Shown piece after piece: positions 1-12,300 of a stretch of 64,000 nucleotides of DNA. The translations under genes were made by a program, and so were the position numbers. Origin of the DNA: Montifringilla adamsi. Taxonomy: Eukaryota; Chordata; Aves; Passeriformes; Passeridae. The stretch is taken from positions 2,317,936 through 2,381,935 of the forward strand of contig JAGGNK010015225.1 in NCBI GenBank assembly GCA_017590115.1. The letters are read 5' to 3'. The notes under the pieces were generated by a model that searched no databases, was not told the DNA's origin, and saw only the letters and a list, made by a program, of their open reading frames with translations. Each line of letters opens with the position of its first letter. Positions within the stretch are counted from its first letter, which is position 1.

Positions 1-288
1 ATATATAAATTTATATATTTTTATATATATACACATATACCAAATTATATTTATATATATATATACACACATATATAAAATTATATTTTTAAATATATAT
101 ATATATATACACATATATAAAATGGTGTTTGCAGAGTCCTGGGCCGCAGCAGCCCCTCATCACTTTGCGTGCCAGCCCGCAGCCCCTGCTGTGTGCCAGC
201 CCCTGTGTGCCAGGCCGGTGCCTGCTGTGAGCCCTGCGCTGTGCCTGGGGCTCGGCCAGGCCCCGCGGGTGCCCCGCGAGCCGCTCAC
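1..288. other. NRF1 intron; TA microsatellite at 1-120
   Basis: Positions 1-120 are a (TA)n/(TATACACA)n stretch. The rest (121-288) is GC-rich intronic sequence next to the exon at 289, with several imperfect 'gccagcccctg' words. No further exon is seen. Confidence 0.75.
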
Positions 289-390
289 CTCTCCGTCAGC
301 CACTGCCGAGTAATTGACCTGTGCCACGGTCACCGTGGTGGGCAGCTCGGAGGCGTCGGCCAGCGTGGCCACCGTGGCACCCGTGCCAAC
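289..390 (-). CDS. NRF1: NRF1 exon (residues 321-354), last exon inside the window
   Basis: The exon runs from TCCTGCACAG|GTTGGC to GGAGAG|GTGAGC and is 102 nt, phase 0. It encodes VGTGATVATLADASELPTTV through YSAVADGE in the activation domain. No further NRF1 exon is visible at 1-288. Confidence 0.96.
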
Positions 391-3300
391 CTGTGCAGGA
401 GAAAACAACGCAGCGTTACTGCAGGAAGTGTCCACAGGCTGGGGCAAAGGGGGGCTCACACGCTGGCAGATTAAAAAGAATAAAGGAATCTACTGTGAGA
501 GAGGTTGTGGATGTCCCATCCCTGGAAGTGCCCAAGGCCAGGCTGGACAGGGCTTGGAGCAGCCTGGGATGGTGGAAGATGTCCCTGCCCATGGCAATGA
601 CAGGATCTTTAAGGTCTATTCCAACTCCCTCAAATTCCATGATTCTGTGACTAATTGTAATTTCAGAGCTCACAGAAAACATGGAGCTCTCCCCAGCGGG
701 GAGGAAATCCCAAGTTGGAGCCATGTTAATCCATGGCAGCTTCCAGACTGGAACCAAGTTTTGCACATCCCACGTGCTGTCCCTATGTCCCTGAAGGCCT
801 CAGCAGTCTCCCAGCCTCAGCAAGAGCAGCTGAGGAAGCATGGTGGAGCCAACTCCCTTCTCCCACCCACCAGCACTGGCTCACAATTCCCTGCACGCCC
901 TCCTTGCTCCCCATTCCCTGGGTCTCATCTCCAGGCACCTTGGCAAACATGAGCTCCTCCTCAATACCCCTTTGGAAATTATCTTTTTCCCATTTAACAG
1001 CTGGGAAAGGACAAAGGCAGGGAGATGGGCAGCTTTGTCTCTGAGGAGCATTAAATATAAATGCAGGAAGTCAATGGGATCTCAGGTGTCCAGCACCTGA
1101 AAGGACACCAGTCAAAGGGAGCTTGTATGGGCAGGTGAGCAAAGAGAACCAGCCTGGCAGGTCTGCTGGGCCTTGGTGGGGAACACAAAACTGTGACAGC
1201 CACTGAAAAGCTTCATTTGGGAAAAAAACCCTACTAAAACACCCAGCTTTTATCTGTCTGAGAAAAGTATGTCTGAGACTTGACTAAAGATGTGATGCTC
1301 AAGGGGGACAAAGTGCTGGGCCTGGTTAGGAACCACCACCAGTGGTGGTCTGGAGGCACAGGGGAAACTGAGATTCAATCCTCACCCCCACAAGGAGTTT
1401 GTGGGAAGTTTCAAGAGAAAACCTAATTTTTTTTGACATCCTGAGCTGCCAGAATCTGCCTTCCCTCACAGGGAACACAGCACTGAGCTAAGAACAGTGC
1501 GAGAGGAATCCTATTCCATGGGGACAAATATGTATTTGGTGTTTGTAAAAAATGTAATACACTTCAGGTGTCAGAGGAAGACCTGGGGCATAGAAATACT
1601 AGATCTATATCTAGACATATGTATTTTTAATAGATATATAAAAATATATATATTTTACATATATAATATATGTATTTGGTGTTTGTAATAAATATAATAC
1701 ACTTCAGGTGTCAGATAAAGACCTGGGGCACAGAAATACCTGATCTATCTATCTATCTATCTATCTATCTATAATATATATAATGTATTATATATATTAT
1801 ATAATATCTAACATATATTTTTATGTAATATGTATATTTTATATATATATATATAATATGTATTAGATAGATAGATGATTTATATATACAATACCTGAAA
1901 TGTAGCTGGTTAAACTACATTTCATACCATTAAAGGAAGGCAGTTCCACCACCTCTCCTCCCATTGCCATTACAGGTGTTGTGTGGCAGCACCAGGGACT
2001 GGATTTGTTCCAAGCAGGATCACTAAACTTGGGTCAAACCCCTGAATTTTTTTTGACCACATCACAGAAACCCTTGCACTGGACAAGGGGTGGGAGCTGG
2101 GAAGAGAGAGGAGAGGATGGATCTTTGTTGTGGGGTAAGACATGATAAGGACGAAATTCCTGAAGGACAAGTTTAGCTCCTGAGTTTCCTCCAACCACCT
2201 CCTGGTGGTTTAAATGGTGCTGGAAATGGAGGAGCCAGGGGGCTGCTCTCACCTGGATGAGGGACACGGTGCCGTCGGGGTTGCTGAAGGTTTGTACCAC
2301 GGTCTGGGAGGGCACCAGGTGGGCGATGCTGTGCGTGGTCGTGGTCTGCGGGGTCTGCTGGTCCTCGAAGGCGTAGAGCAGGTCCTCGCGCCCGTGCTGC
2401 TTGTAGCAGTTCTTCACGATGGTCCTCAGGGCCTGGGTCCAGGACACCTTCCAGCAGGAGGGAACAGGGGGCAGTCAGCCCAGGGAGGTGTTCTGAACCA
2501 GCTCAGCGCTGGGATTTGCAGGTTTGTCCTCACTGGGCTTCGTCGGGTGGTTTGCAAGGATTCGCAAACGAACAATCCCAATATTGAATCTCCCTCTGCT
2601 CATCCCCTCCTCTCCCCAAGGAATCACCCTGGAAAGCCTTCTGATCCAGTGAAGATATCCCTGCTCAGTGCAGGGGTTGGATGAGAAGACCTTTAACAGG
2701 GCCCTTGCAACCCAAACCATTCTGTGACTCCAAGCAGAAAACCACGGTGATTTGGGAAAGCACCAAAATGCTGCCACAGCACCATTTCCAGCCTCCCCAC
2801 CCAAGCAGCCCTGAACCAGCCTGCACAGGTCCTGCTGCCTCCCCACCACGGTGGCTTCCTTTGATTATCTCTGTGACAGGTTGGTAGAAACCTTACTTTC
2901 TCACCCAGTTCTCTCATTTTCCCTGGCTCCACTGCACATCCATGGCTCCTTCCTTTAAGCACAAGGCTCCCTGCTGCTCTGAACAGGACAGCATCCCTTC
3001 CCTCCTTCAGGAGGCCACGACACAGACCCTTTCTTCTGTCCCTCAAGGCAAAAACCACTGCCAAAAACCAGCCTGCATCCCCTGTGCTCCATTTGGAGGC
3101 AGACAGGGAGACACCCACCCGCTGCTTCTGCTCCTCCGTGCGGACGTCGCTGCGGACGTTGGCCCACGGAATGTCCTCGGGCCACCAGATGGGCTTGCAG
3201 CTCTCCTTGCCCCAGCCTGGCTTCCCACGACCCGTGGAATACTTCAGCATCTCGGGGATGAAGGCTCTCAGCTGTGCCTGGAACACACAAAAGGTTGAGA

Positions 3301-6300
3301 GGTGTTTAGGAATTCACGTCTCGGGTGGTTTTGAGGGACGCTGTACACAATTATTGTGTTCAGCTTCCATCCTGTTGGAGCCATCAACAGGAAGAGGCCT
3401 GAAAACCCAAGGTAGGTGGACAATACTTTGCCATCTTCTCCCAGGACTCAGCTTGGCAGCGGGTGGAAGAGAAGAAACAAAATTAAATCAGCCAAAACAA
3501 AATTATGACACCAAGGCACAGCCATTGCATTGACACTTCACAATCAAACACTACAGGAAAAGGACGAGCCAACCTGAAATGGAAAAACAAAAAATAAATC
3601 ACAATAACCTATGAAAAACCCACACTCAGTGTCCCTACAGTGGCAGGAGCTGAGGCATGAGCTGATGTATCATTTACAGAGGTGCTGCAAGGGGATGCAG
3701 CTTCAGTGACTGCTGAAATGTGGAAACCACAATCTCACACTTCTCCAGCCCTGTCCTGCCAAAAGAAATAAAGAATTCAAACAGGGTTTTGTGACAAGAT
3801 TGGTTTTGTACCAGGGACTCCTTGAAGCACCAGGAAAAGGCTGGCTCAGGTGCAGAGCAGAGCAGGAAGGGGAGAGCTCTCCTTATGTCAGAGGAAATCA
3901 CATTTAGAGTTTAAAAACTGCAATTAGGAGCAGCTCCCTGCATCACTTCAGAGCAAATTATTTCATATAGCCATGGAGTCATTTCAGCTGGAAAAGACCT
4001 TGAAGTTCCCCAGAACTGCCAAGGCCACCACTGACCCTGTCCCCAAGTGCCACATCCACATGGATTTTAAATCCCTCCAGGGATGGACACTCCAAAGCTC
4101 CTTGAGCAGCTGTGCCAGTGCCTGACCACCCTTTCCAGGAGGAATTTCCCCAAAATCCCCCCTGAGCTCCCCTGTCCCAGGCTGAGAAGTTCTCTAGACC
4201 CTTCCCAGCTCCCTCAGAAGTTCTCCAGACCCTTCTCCCTGTGCTCCAGCTCCACTCCCCTCTCTGGACAGAGCCTGGATGTGGCATCCCTTGGCTCCAA
4301 GCTGTCCAAGCTGTCCAAGATCTCATTTCAAGCTGCCTTTTCCACCTTCCACACGGAATAAGCCCTAAAGCACCTTTTTCCCAGCCTGTCCATGATCCAC
4401 CTTCCACTGCAGGGCCACCCTGACATGCTCCAGGTTCCCTGGACGACGCCTGGCGAAGGGAGAAGAAATAATTCCTCCAGAAAGCAGTTTCTTTAAAAAT
4501 ACATTGTTCATAGATAGCCCAAGAGAGAAAAGGATTTGTTCAACACTGCAATAAACAGGGCTGAGTGAGCAGAGCTGGGGGAAGGAGGGAAAACCAGAAT
4601 GGAGCTGTAAAGGCAGGGAGTTCAATCCCAAGGATTAATATTTAGCAGTAACTCTGCTCAATAATTAATTAAAATAAACCTGGGAGCAGCAAGGTTTTTT
4701 GGAGCTGCTGCTGGTTTTTGGTTTGGTTTGTTTTTTTGGTTGTTTTTTGGGGGTTTTTTTGGTTGCTTTTTTTTGTTTGTTTGTTTGGGGTTGATTTTGT
4801 TTAGGTTTGGATTGAAGTGTTAGAGATGGTATTTTGTGTTTAGGTTTAGATGCTTGTTATTTTTTATTTATATTATAAATTATATTAACAATATATTTAT
4901 TTCTAATATATTATTTATAATATTTATAATGCATATTTAATATAGTTCTGTTTACAGTATTGTATGACTAAGTTACAAAATGGTTAACTATTTTTGTATA
5001 AGGTTTTTTAAGAGTAAACTACTTAATTAAGAAATTATACTTAAATTATTTTTATTTTTAACTTCATTAATTACTTGAACTTTGTAATGTGGATTTTTTT
5101 GTTTAGTTATAAAATACTATTTAAGCTTATGGAGAAGAAGGAAGAAGGAATAGTTTTTGTTTTAAAACTTCTATTTTGTTTTATATATATTATATTTTGA
5201 ATAATATATAACATATATTGTATTAATATATATTAATATATATTTTAAATTATATATATTTTTTTAGACTCTAGGTTTTTTACTTCATGATATTACACAC
5301 TTTTAATTAACTACACACTTGTAATTCTAGTGTTATTAACAATTCTGGTTTATGGCTTTAGGTTAAATGTGGGATTCTTTTGGGGATTAGAGTTTTTTAG
5401 TACAGAAAGTCTAAAATTTTCAGCATTTAGGGCCGGTGCAAAAACAGTTAAAGCTCTTCCCTGCCATCAGCAGTGCTCCTTGTTCCAGTGCATCAATTAC
5501 TGCTCCAGCAGTTCAGGGCTCAAGCTACTCAAGGTACTTGTTAAGGAGGGTTTGTTTTAATCCACAGGGAGACAATCAGCAGCTCTGTCAGCAGAGAGGA
5601 CTTGGCTAATTAGTGCCCTAACGAGGCTGGGCTGGGCCACAGGTGATGTCCCCCACACCCCTGGGGGCACGGGGGGGACACTCACCTGCCGGAGCCACGT
5701 TCTGCTGGCACCATCCAGACACACCCAAAAACTATCTATCAATCAAATATCTTCTGGAAAAACCCAGTGGCACCTTCCAATTTGTGCCCTTGGAAAGGAC
5801 TCAGGGAACCCCCAGGATGGATTTGGGAGAAATGGTGAGAAATGTTTCTTTGCCACTTCTTTCACACAGGCTCAGTGTTTTCACTTTTAACATCAAATTC
5901 GAGAATTAATGGTACTGAGCTATCCCAATCCCAAATGTTTTTTACTAGAAAATACAAATAATTATAGTGGAAGCTCTGGAAATCAAGATTCCCACAATAA
6001 ATGATGGCACCTCTGTGCCCAGCTCAGGAGAAACCTTTCCACAAAGCTCTTCTGAGCTACCTCACTGTGCTGGAACGATGAGGGCCATTCCTAAAAAGAT
6101 CCTTGTTTTTCTACCATGGAGCAGCAGGAGAGGATTTGAAAGAAGAGGTTCTACATCAGCACTTTGGGCTGGCTGAGCAAAGGCCCTGCAGGACCAGGAG
6201 GAGAGAAACATTTCCATGGGGAACTGCTCCTGGTACACAACAAAAGCTGCCATGAGCAGCTCCTGCAGGTGCCACCTTTCACAGGAGTTTAAAAATCCAA

Positions 6301-9300
6301 GAAATAGTTTTTGTCTTATTTGTCAGGGACTGGGAAAATGATCTGTACCAGCCAAAGCACAATAAAATTTTATTAAGAGTGTGAGCTTGTCTGATTCCAC
6401 TAAGAAATGGAAATGGTGCTTTGAGCAGGGTGTGACCTCTGCAGAGCACTGAAAGATCTGCACATCTTTGCCCTGCTCTGACCTCTTTGTGTGCTGCCCT
6501 TTCCATCTTGCTACTCCCTCGGAAAAAAATTGCCTTTCAGCATTTAAAACTTGTTGTGGTGCCTCAGGCTGGGTGTACCCAGAGCCTCCTGCAGCACACA
6601 CCTGCCTGAATTCAGGTCCTGCATCCCTGGGAAGGAGATTTCCCTCCAGATGAAGCTTCCCTGAGGAGTCCCCTCCACTTTCTCCCAGCAGTGAGGTCAG
6701 CAAGGGGCTGGACCTGGAGAGAAAGGGAATCTCCCACATGCCCAGGGCAGATAATTCCCTGTCTCCAACAAAAATATCCCACTTAGGATCTGATCTGGGG
6801 TTAAACTCCCCTCTGCTCCAAGCCACAGCAAGAAACAGAGGAGGGAATGAGCTACAGGAAACAGAAAACTGTCCACGAGTCACCTTCCCAACCTTGGTGC
6901 TTAAAGACTGTGGCAAAGCATGGAACATTTTCCCTGTTCCCACCTTCTGAGGTCCCAAAACCAGCTCCAAAGGGAATGCTCCCAGCAGTCTGAGCTCTTC
7001 CCACCATTTCTTTCTTTTCATGGAGAAAATCAGCATCACTAACAAAGCTCCAACAAAAATATCTCACTCAGGGTCTGATCTGGGGTTGAACCTTTGGCAA
7101 ACTCCCCTCTGCTCCAGTCCACAGCAAGAAACAGAGGAGGGAATGAACGACAGGACACAGGAAGGTGTCCAAGAGTGACCTTCCCAACCTTGGTGCTTAA
7201 AGATTGTGGCAAAGCTTGGAACAAACATTTTCCCTGTTTCCAGTTTCTGAGGTGTCAAAATCAGCTCCAAAGGGAACGCTCCCAGCAGCCTGAGCTCTCC
7301 ACACCATTTTTGTTCACTGAGAAAATCAGCACCACTAACAAAGCTCCACACCCAACCACAACCTGAGCTGTTAGAGCCCCAGGGGAGAGAGATCAGAGCA
7401 TCCCCTGGAGAGGCAGCCACACAAAACAACAGGATGAGACTGCAAGATGCCAAACACCCCTCTGTTCCCCTGCCTCTGCCACGGGTGGCTGCTCACCTGG
7501 GTCATCTGTCCACTCACCTGGGTCATCTTGTCCACGGAGACGGGGATGCCATCGATGGTGAGGGGTGGCAGCTCTGAGTTGACCTCCTGAGGGGCCGGGG
7601 CGTGCTCGGCCAGCGCCGACTCCAGGTCTTCCAGGATGGTGCTCTTGTACTTGCGTACCTGTGGGGAGTCGTTAGGCTCAGGTAAACAAGGTGAGCAGCA
7701 CCAGGAGAGGAGCAAACAGTGGCACAGCTGGCAGGAAACACCAGCAGCCCTTTGAGACTCGGCCCTACGGAAGAGCTGCTGATGAAACTCGCAGTAACAC
7801 TGGCAAGGGAAGAATTTGTGGGATGAAAGGAAAAGTTCTGAGGGTAGAACTTGTCCTGGGCAGGGTCTGCAATAAGGTGAAGAGAGCAGAGCTGAGTTTA
7901 AACATGTCATTTTTCAGGGTTTAGTCTGGAGAAGAAGAGGCTCAGGGGGGACCTGCACAAGTCCCTGCCAGGAGGGGACAGCCGGGGGGGTCGGGCTGTG
8001 CTCCAGGGAACAGGGACAGGAGGAGAGGGAACGGCCTCAGCCTGGGACAGGGGAGCTCAGGGTGGAATCAGCAGGAATTTACCCATGGAAAGGGGGTCAG
8101 GCCTTGGCAGGGGCTGCCCAGGGAGCTTTGGAGTGCCCATCCCTGGAGGTGTCCAAGAATTCCTAGATGTGGCACTCAGATCTCTGGGTTAGGGACAAAG
8201 TGGGGCTTTGACACCTTGGTCTCAATGATCCTGGAGGTCTTTTCCAACCTCAGGGGTTCTGGGATTCTGTGATCATGACATGTTCCCTCTGATTTTTAAT
8301 CCAGGATATTCCCCCCGGTGAGATGTGCCAGGCAACCATTCTTGCAGTGAAGAGAGGACCTCAGTGCTGCCCTCATGTCAGGGTATCACAGCAACATTAG
8401 GGCTGGAAAAGATCTCTGAAATCACTCTGAAATCAACCAGGTCCAGCACTGTATTCCATAAAACCTAAACTCTATTTTCCGGGGTTTTTAAAATTACCCT
8501 TCAGATCCCTACCAGGCTTCCAAGGCTGCCCTGAGCAGAACAAAATCTGCAGAGAAGATGAGGAATTTCTTTCCTCACTTTCCCAGGGACACCTACCACG
8601 TTCTCCAAGGGTGCAGCACCGAATACTTTGAAGACAGGGTTGGGTTTGGAGGGTGAGATGCACAGGACGATGGCCTGCTGCCCCACTCTGGTGGTGTACT
8701 CATCCAGCGTGGCCCGGAGCTTCCTGAAACAGGGCAAAACCAGGGAATGGGCATCAGCTGAAAGCCCTGCAGAAACACAACCCCTCTGACTGCCAGCTCC
8801 CTTTCACAAAGCAGGTGAGAAACGGAGCCCCAGCTGCTCAGCTTGGCCACATATTGAGTTTATTCCTCTGTTCCACAGGCCTGCTGTGCTCCCTGCAGTC
8901 ACCCAGCAGCTCAAATGTCAATTATTCTCCCCTCTCTCCTTTTCTCATTGATGTAAAAAGAGAAATCACCAGAGCAGCAAAGCTGGGGCAGTGAGGGTCT
9001 GCACTTCCACTCTGTCTTAGCAACACAAAACTTGTGTTTTGTTGAAGCACCTGAATGATTCATCAAAAGAGGCCCGCAGACAGAGGTTGTTTTACATCCA
9101 GATCATAGCAGTGCAATTCTCCAGCACCAAAGTCCTGCTCAAACCAGATCTGTAGGAATTCAAGCTACAGGACAGGCAAGAACTGGAAATATTGCAACAG
9201 CTCAGCCCAGGGAACCCAGGTGTCCCAACACCTGCCCCATCAGCAACTCCCTTCAGAATTAAAACGTTCCACTGGATATTTTCTGCCTCTTATTCCCTTT

Positions 9301-12300
9301 TAAGCAGTGCAAAAGTCAGAAATGGTGGCAGAAACTCCAAAAGCAAGAAAGAAGAAGTGTTTTCCCCAGAAAACTTGAGCACTCTGTGAGGTGACAGCTC
9401 AGTCCCTGTCCTGGTCATTTCAGGACCTGAGGTTGCCAAAAAGCACCACAAGCTACACACAGATCCCACAGCCAGGGGTTTGAAATTCCCACTTGATTCC
9501 CAGGGGGGTGAAAATCAAGCACAAACATGTGTTCAACTGGTCAGAGTGGGAAAAAAATGATGTTTTGTCATTATCTTAATGTAGTAAAATGAAGTCGTTG
9601 CGTGAAAGGAGAAGAAATAATTCCTTCACTGAGCAGTTTCTTTAAAAATATATTGTTCATATTTCAAGGGAGAAAAAGATTTGTTCTTCAGAAACACTGC
9701 AATAAAAACAGAAACACTGCAATAAACACAGAAACAGTGCAATAAACAGGGCAGAGTTGGGGGAAGGAGGGAAAACCAGAATGGAGCTGTAAAAGGCAGG
9801 GAGTTCAGTCCTAAGGATTATTATTTAGCAATAACTCTGCCCAATAATTTAACATTAACTGCCCAATGAGATCCCCAAACAGCAGAAAAAGCAAGAATCG
9901 CTTTGTTGCAAAAGCCAGGGAACAGTAGCAGCCAGGGTTCACAGATGTTTCCAGAGCCCAGAACCTCAGGTGGTGTCTCCAGGGCTGTGCAGTCCCAGGG
10001 CTCTGGTGTGGCTCGGGGGCCATCAGGTGGGCAAACAGCCTCAGAGCACCTGGAATGCAACACCTGGAGGGCTGTGGAGCCCTGCTGTCTCCACAGGAAG
10101 CTCCTAAAGCCAAAAAAAAAAAGTGTTTTAACTCAGGCAGGAATCTCCCCTGGATTATTCTTCCTAAAACTATGCTCTAAACCCCAAGACTGTGGGGTTT
10201 GTCCAGTGGCAAAGGGAATTTGGATATACACACACTGAATTTATCTCCAGAATGGTTTGACCAAGCAGAAAAGACTTTTTTTTGTGAAGCAGATAAATGC
10301 TTTGCAGAGCTGGGACACGGAAGGAGCTTCAATTTCTGCTAAAGCCACTATGGATATGCTGCAATGTCACTGTGACAGATAGCTGGTGACCAGTTGGGGT
10401 TAAAACAGAACAATGGATCCACCAGAGTGTCAGTCCTGGTGATCATAAAATCAGAGATGAGCAGAGCTGCAATTTAACCTTTTAATGCAAACTAAAACAC
10501 AACTCTTGGCTTCCAGAAAGACACTCCCAAAAAATCCCCGAGCTGGGTGACTCCTGAGCACACAGGCCACCAGAGCTGGCTGGAGGACGCTGAGGTGGCA
10601 GGGACAGGTGAGTGCTCACCTGAGCAAACGAGTCTGCTGCCTCTTCCTGATGGAGGGGTTGGACTCGAAAACGTGAGGCCGCTTCCTCTTCTTCCCCGTT
10701 GCCACAGCAGCAGCTGCTGCCATCCCCACAGGGCCTACAAATCAAAGCACAGAGGGTCAGGCAGCTCCAGCAGCTCATTGCCACCATGCCCCCCAGCCAG
10801 GAATGGGTGCCCAGGGTGTCCCCAGCAGAGCCAAGTGACACAAATCCCTCCCTGAGCTCTGCTCTGCAGTGAAAGCTCCGTTCCCCAGGCTGGCAAATCC
10901 CTGCTCAGTCTGGGGTGAAAGTCACATATTTCAGCCTAAAGTTGTCCTGGCACTCACAGAATTCTGTGTTTCATCTTCCAAACACACTGAAAAACTCCCA
11001 AGATTTAAATAACTGAGGAGATCCTGGTGGCTGGGAAGAAGAAACCAGGTACAGCTCCACAAATCCTGCTTGGACACCTCAACTACAACATCAGGAGTCT
11101 GAGGCTTTCCTGAGGGATTGAGGACCTGTTCTAATGGGAAAGAAATGTAAAATCCAGAGTTCCCGGCAGTGTCCTACCAGGGAAAGAAATGTAAAATCCA
11201 GAGTTCCCAGCAGTGTTCTACCAGGGAAAGAAATGTAAAATCCAGAGTTCCCAGCAGTGCCCTACCAGGGAAAGAAATGTAAAATCCAGAGTTCTCGGCA
11301 GTGTCCTACCAGGGAAAGAAATGTAAAATCCAGAGTTCCCAGCAGTGTCCTACCAGGGAAAGAAATGTAAAATCCAGAGTTCCCAGCAGTGCCCTACCAG
11401 GGTCTTTTGAAGACTACCCAGTCCTGAAAATTCTGTGTGCTAGAAGGGAAGGAGAAGGAAAAATTCCTGCATGATGGGAAGCTGGAAAGTTCATAAGCAA
11501 AAGGCATGGGATGCTCAGGGGGTGGTGGAACCTCACAGGTTTGGTCTCAAGCCTGATACAGAGTCAGGTCAGACTCAGTGCTTAATTATCACCCCATTTT
11601 TCTGCCAATGCAGACCCACTACAGGGCCAGTCTGGAGGACATTTGGCTCCACTGGGAGGAATCTGTGATTCTGAAGGACTTTCCCAGGCCAGATATGTCA
11701 GGATCTTCTGTGGCTCTCCCTGGGACAGGCCTAACACGTGAGCTCCCTGACTCAGCAAGGCTGTGCTCCTGGGTTATTTTTTGCTATTGTTTATGTGGGA
11801 CCTGAAATAATCTTTGCTCTTTGACATATTTGGAATTTTAATTTCATTACTTGAGGCAGCATTTCAGCAGAGATCTTTGTATAGAACAGCAATTCCCAGC
11901 ACCTCTGTGATCCACACAGAAATGATGTGGGATTCAAGCAGCCAGCAGGGAGAATTTCCTGTGGAATATTCCTGTGGGTGGATGGACCAGTGATGCCTTA
12001 GGATTTAGCTTTTCTATTTTTCAGATCCTGTACTGCTTTAGTGTATAACTCTAAAACTCCATAGCCTGTCAGCTGCTGCACTCCCATTTTATTCAGATAA
12101 AACCATTCCTCTCTAGGCCTGAAACTCAAGGACACCTGACTGTCTTAAGCCCTGTGTCTTGGTTTGGAATGCCAGGTGTCTGCTGAGGAAGGCAGGAGCC
12201 TCCCTTGAAATGGAAAATGCAAATTATTATAATTATGAATTATTATAATTTTGAATTATATTATAATTTTATTATAATTATATAATATCTGAATTATTAT

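Larger units (their letters stand above)
3278..7517. other. NRF1 intron between exons at 3119 and 7518
   Basis: It contains a CR1 fragment (3971-4260), one copy of a dispersed 190-bp repeat (4450-4670), an AT-rich interspersed repeat (4690-5440) and a direct duplication (6764-7350). The stretches 3290-3960 and 5450-6760 show nothing I recognise. Confidence 0.65.

Noticed and set aside
1..288. miR-183/96/182 cluster expected near NRF1
   Set aside because: That cluster lies beyond the 3' end of NRF1, which is off the left edge; no matching hairpin was seen here.
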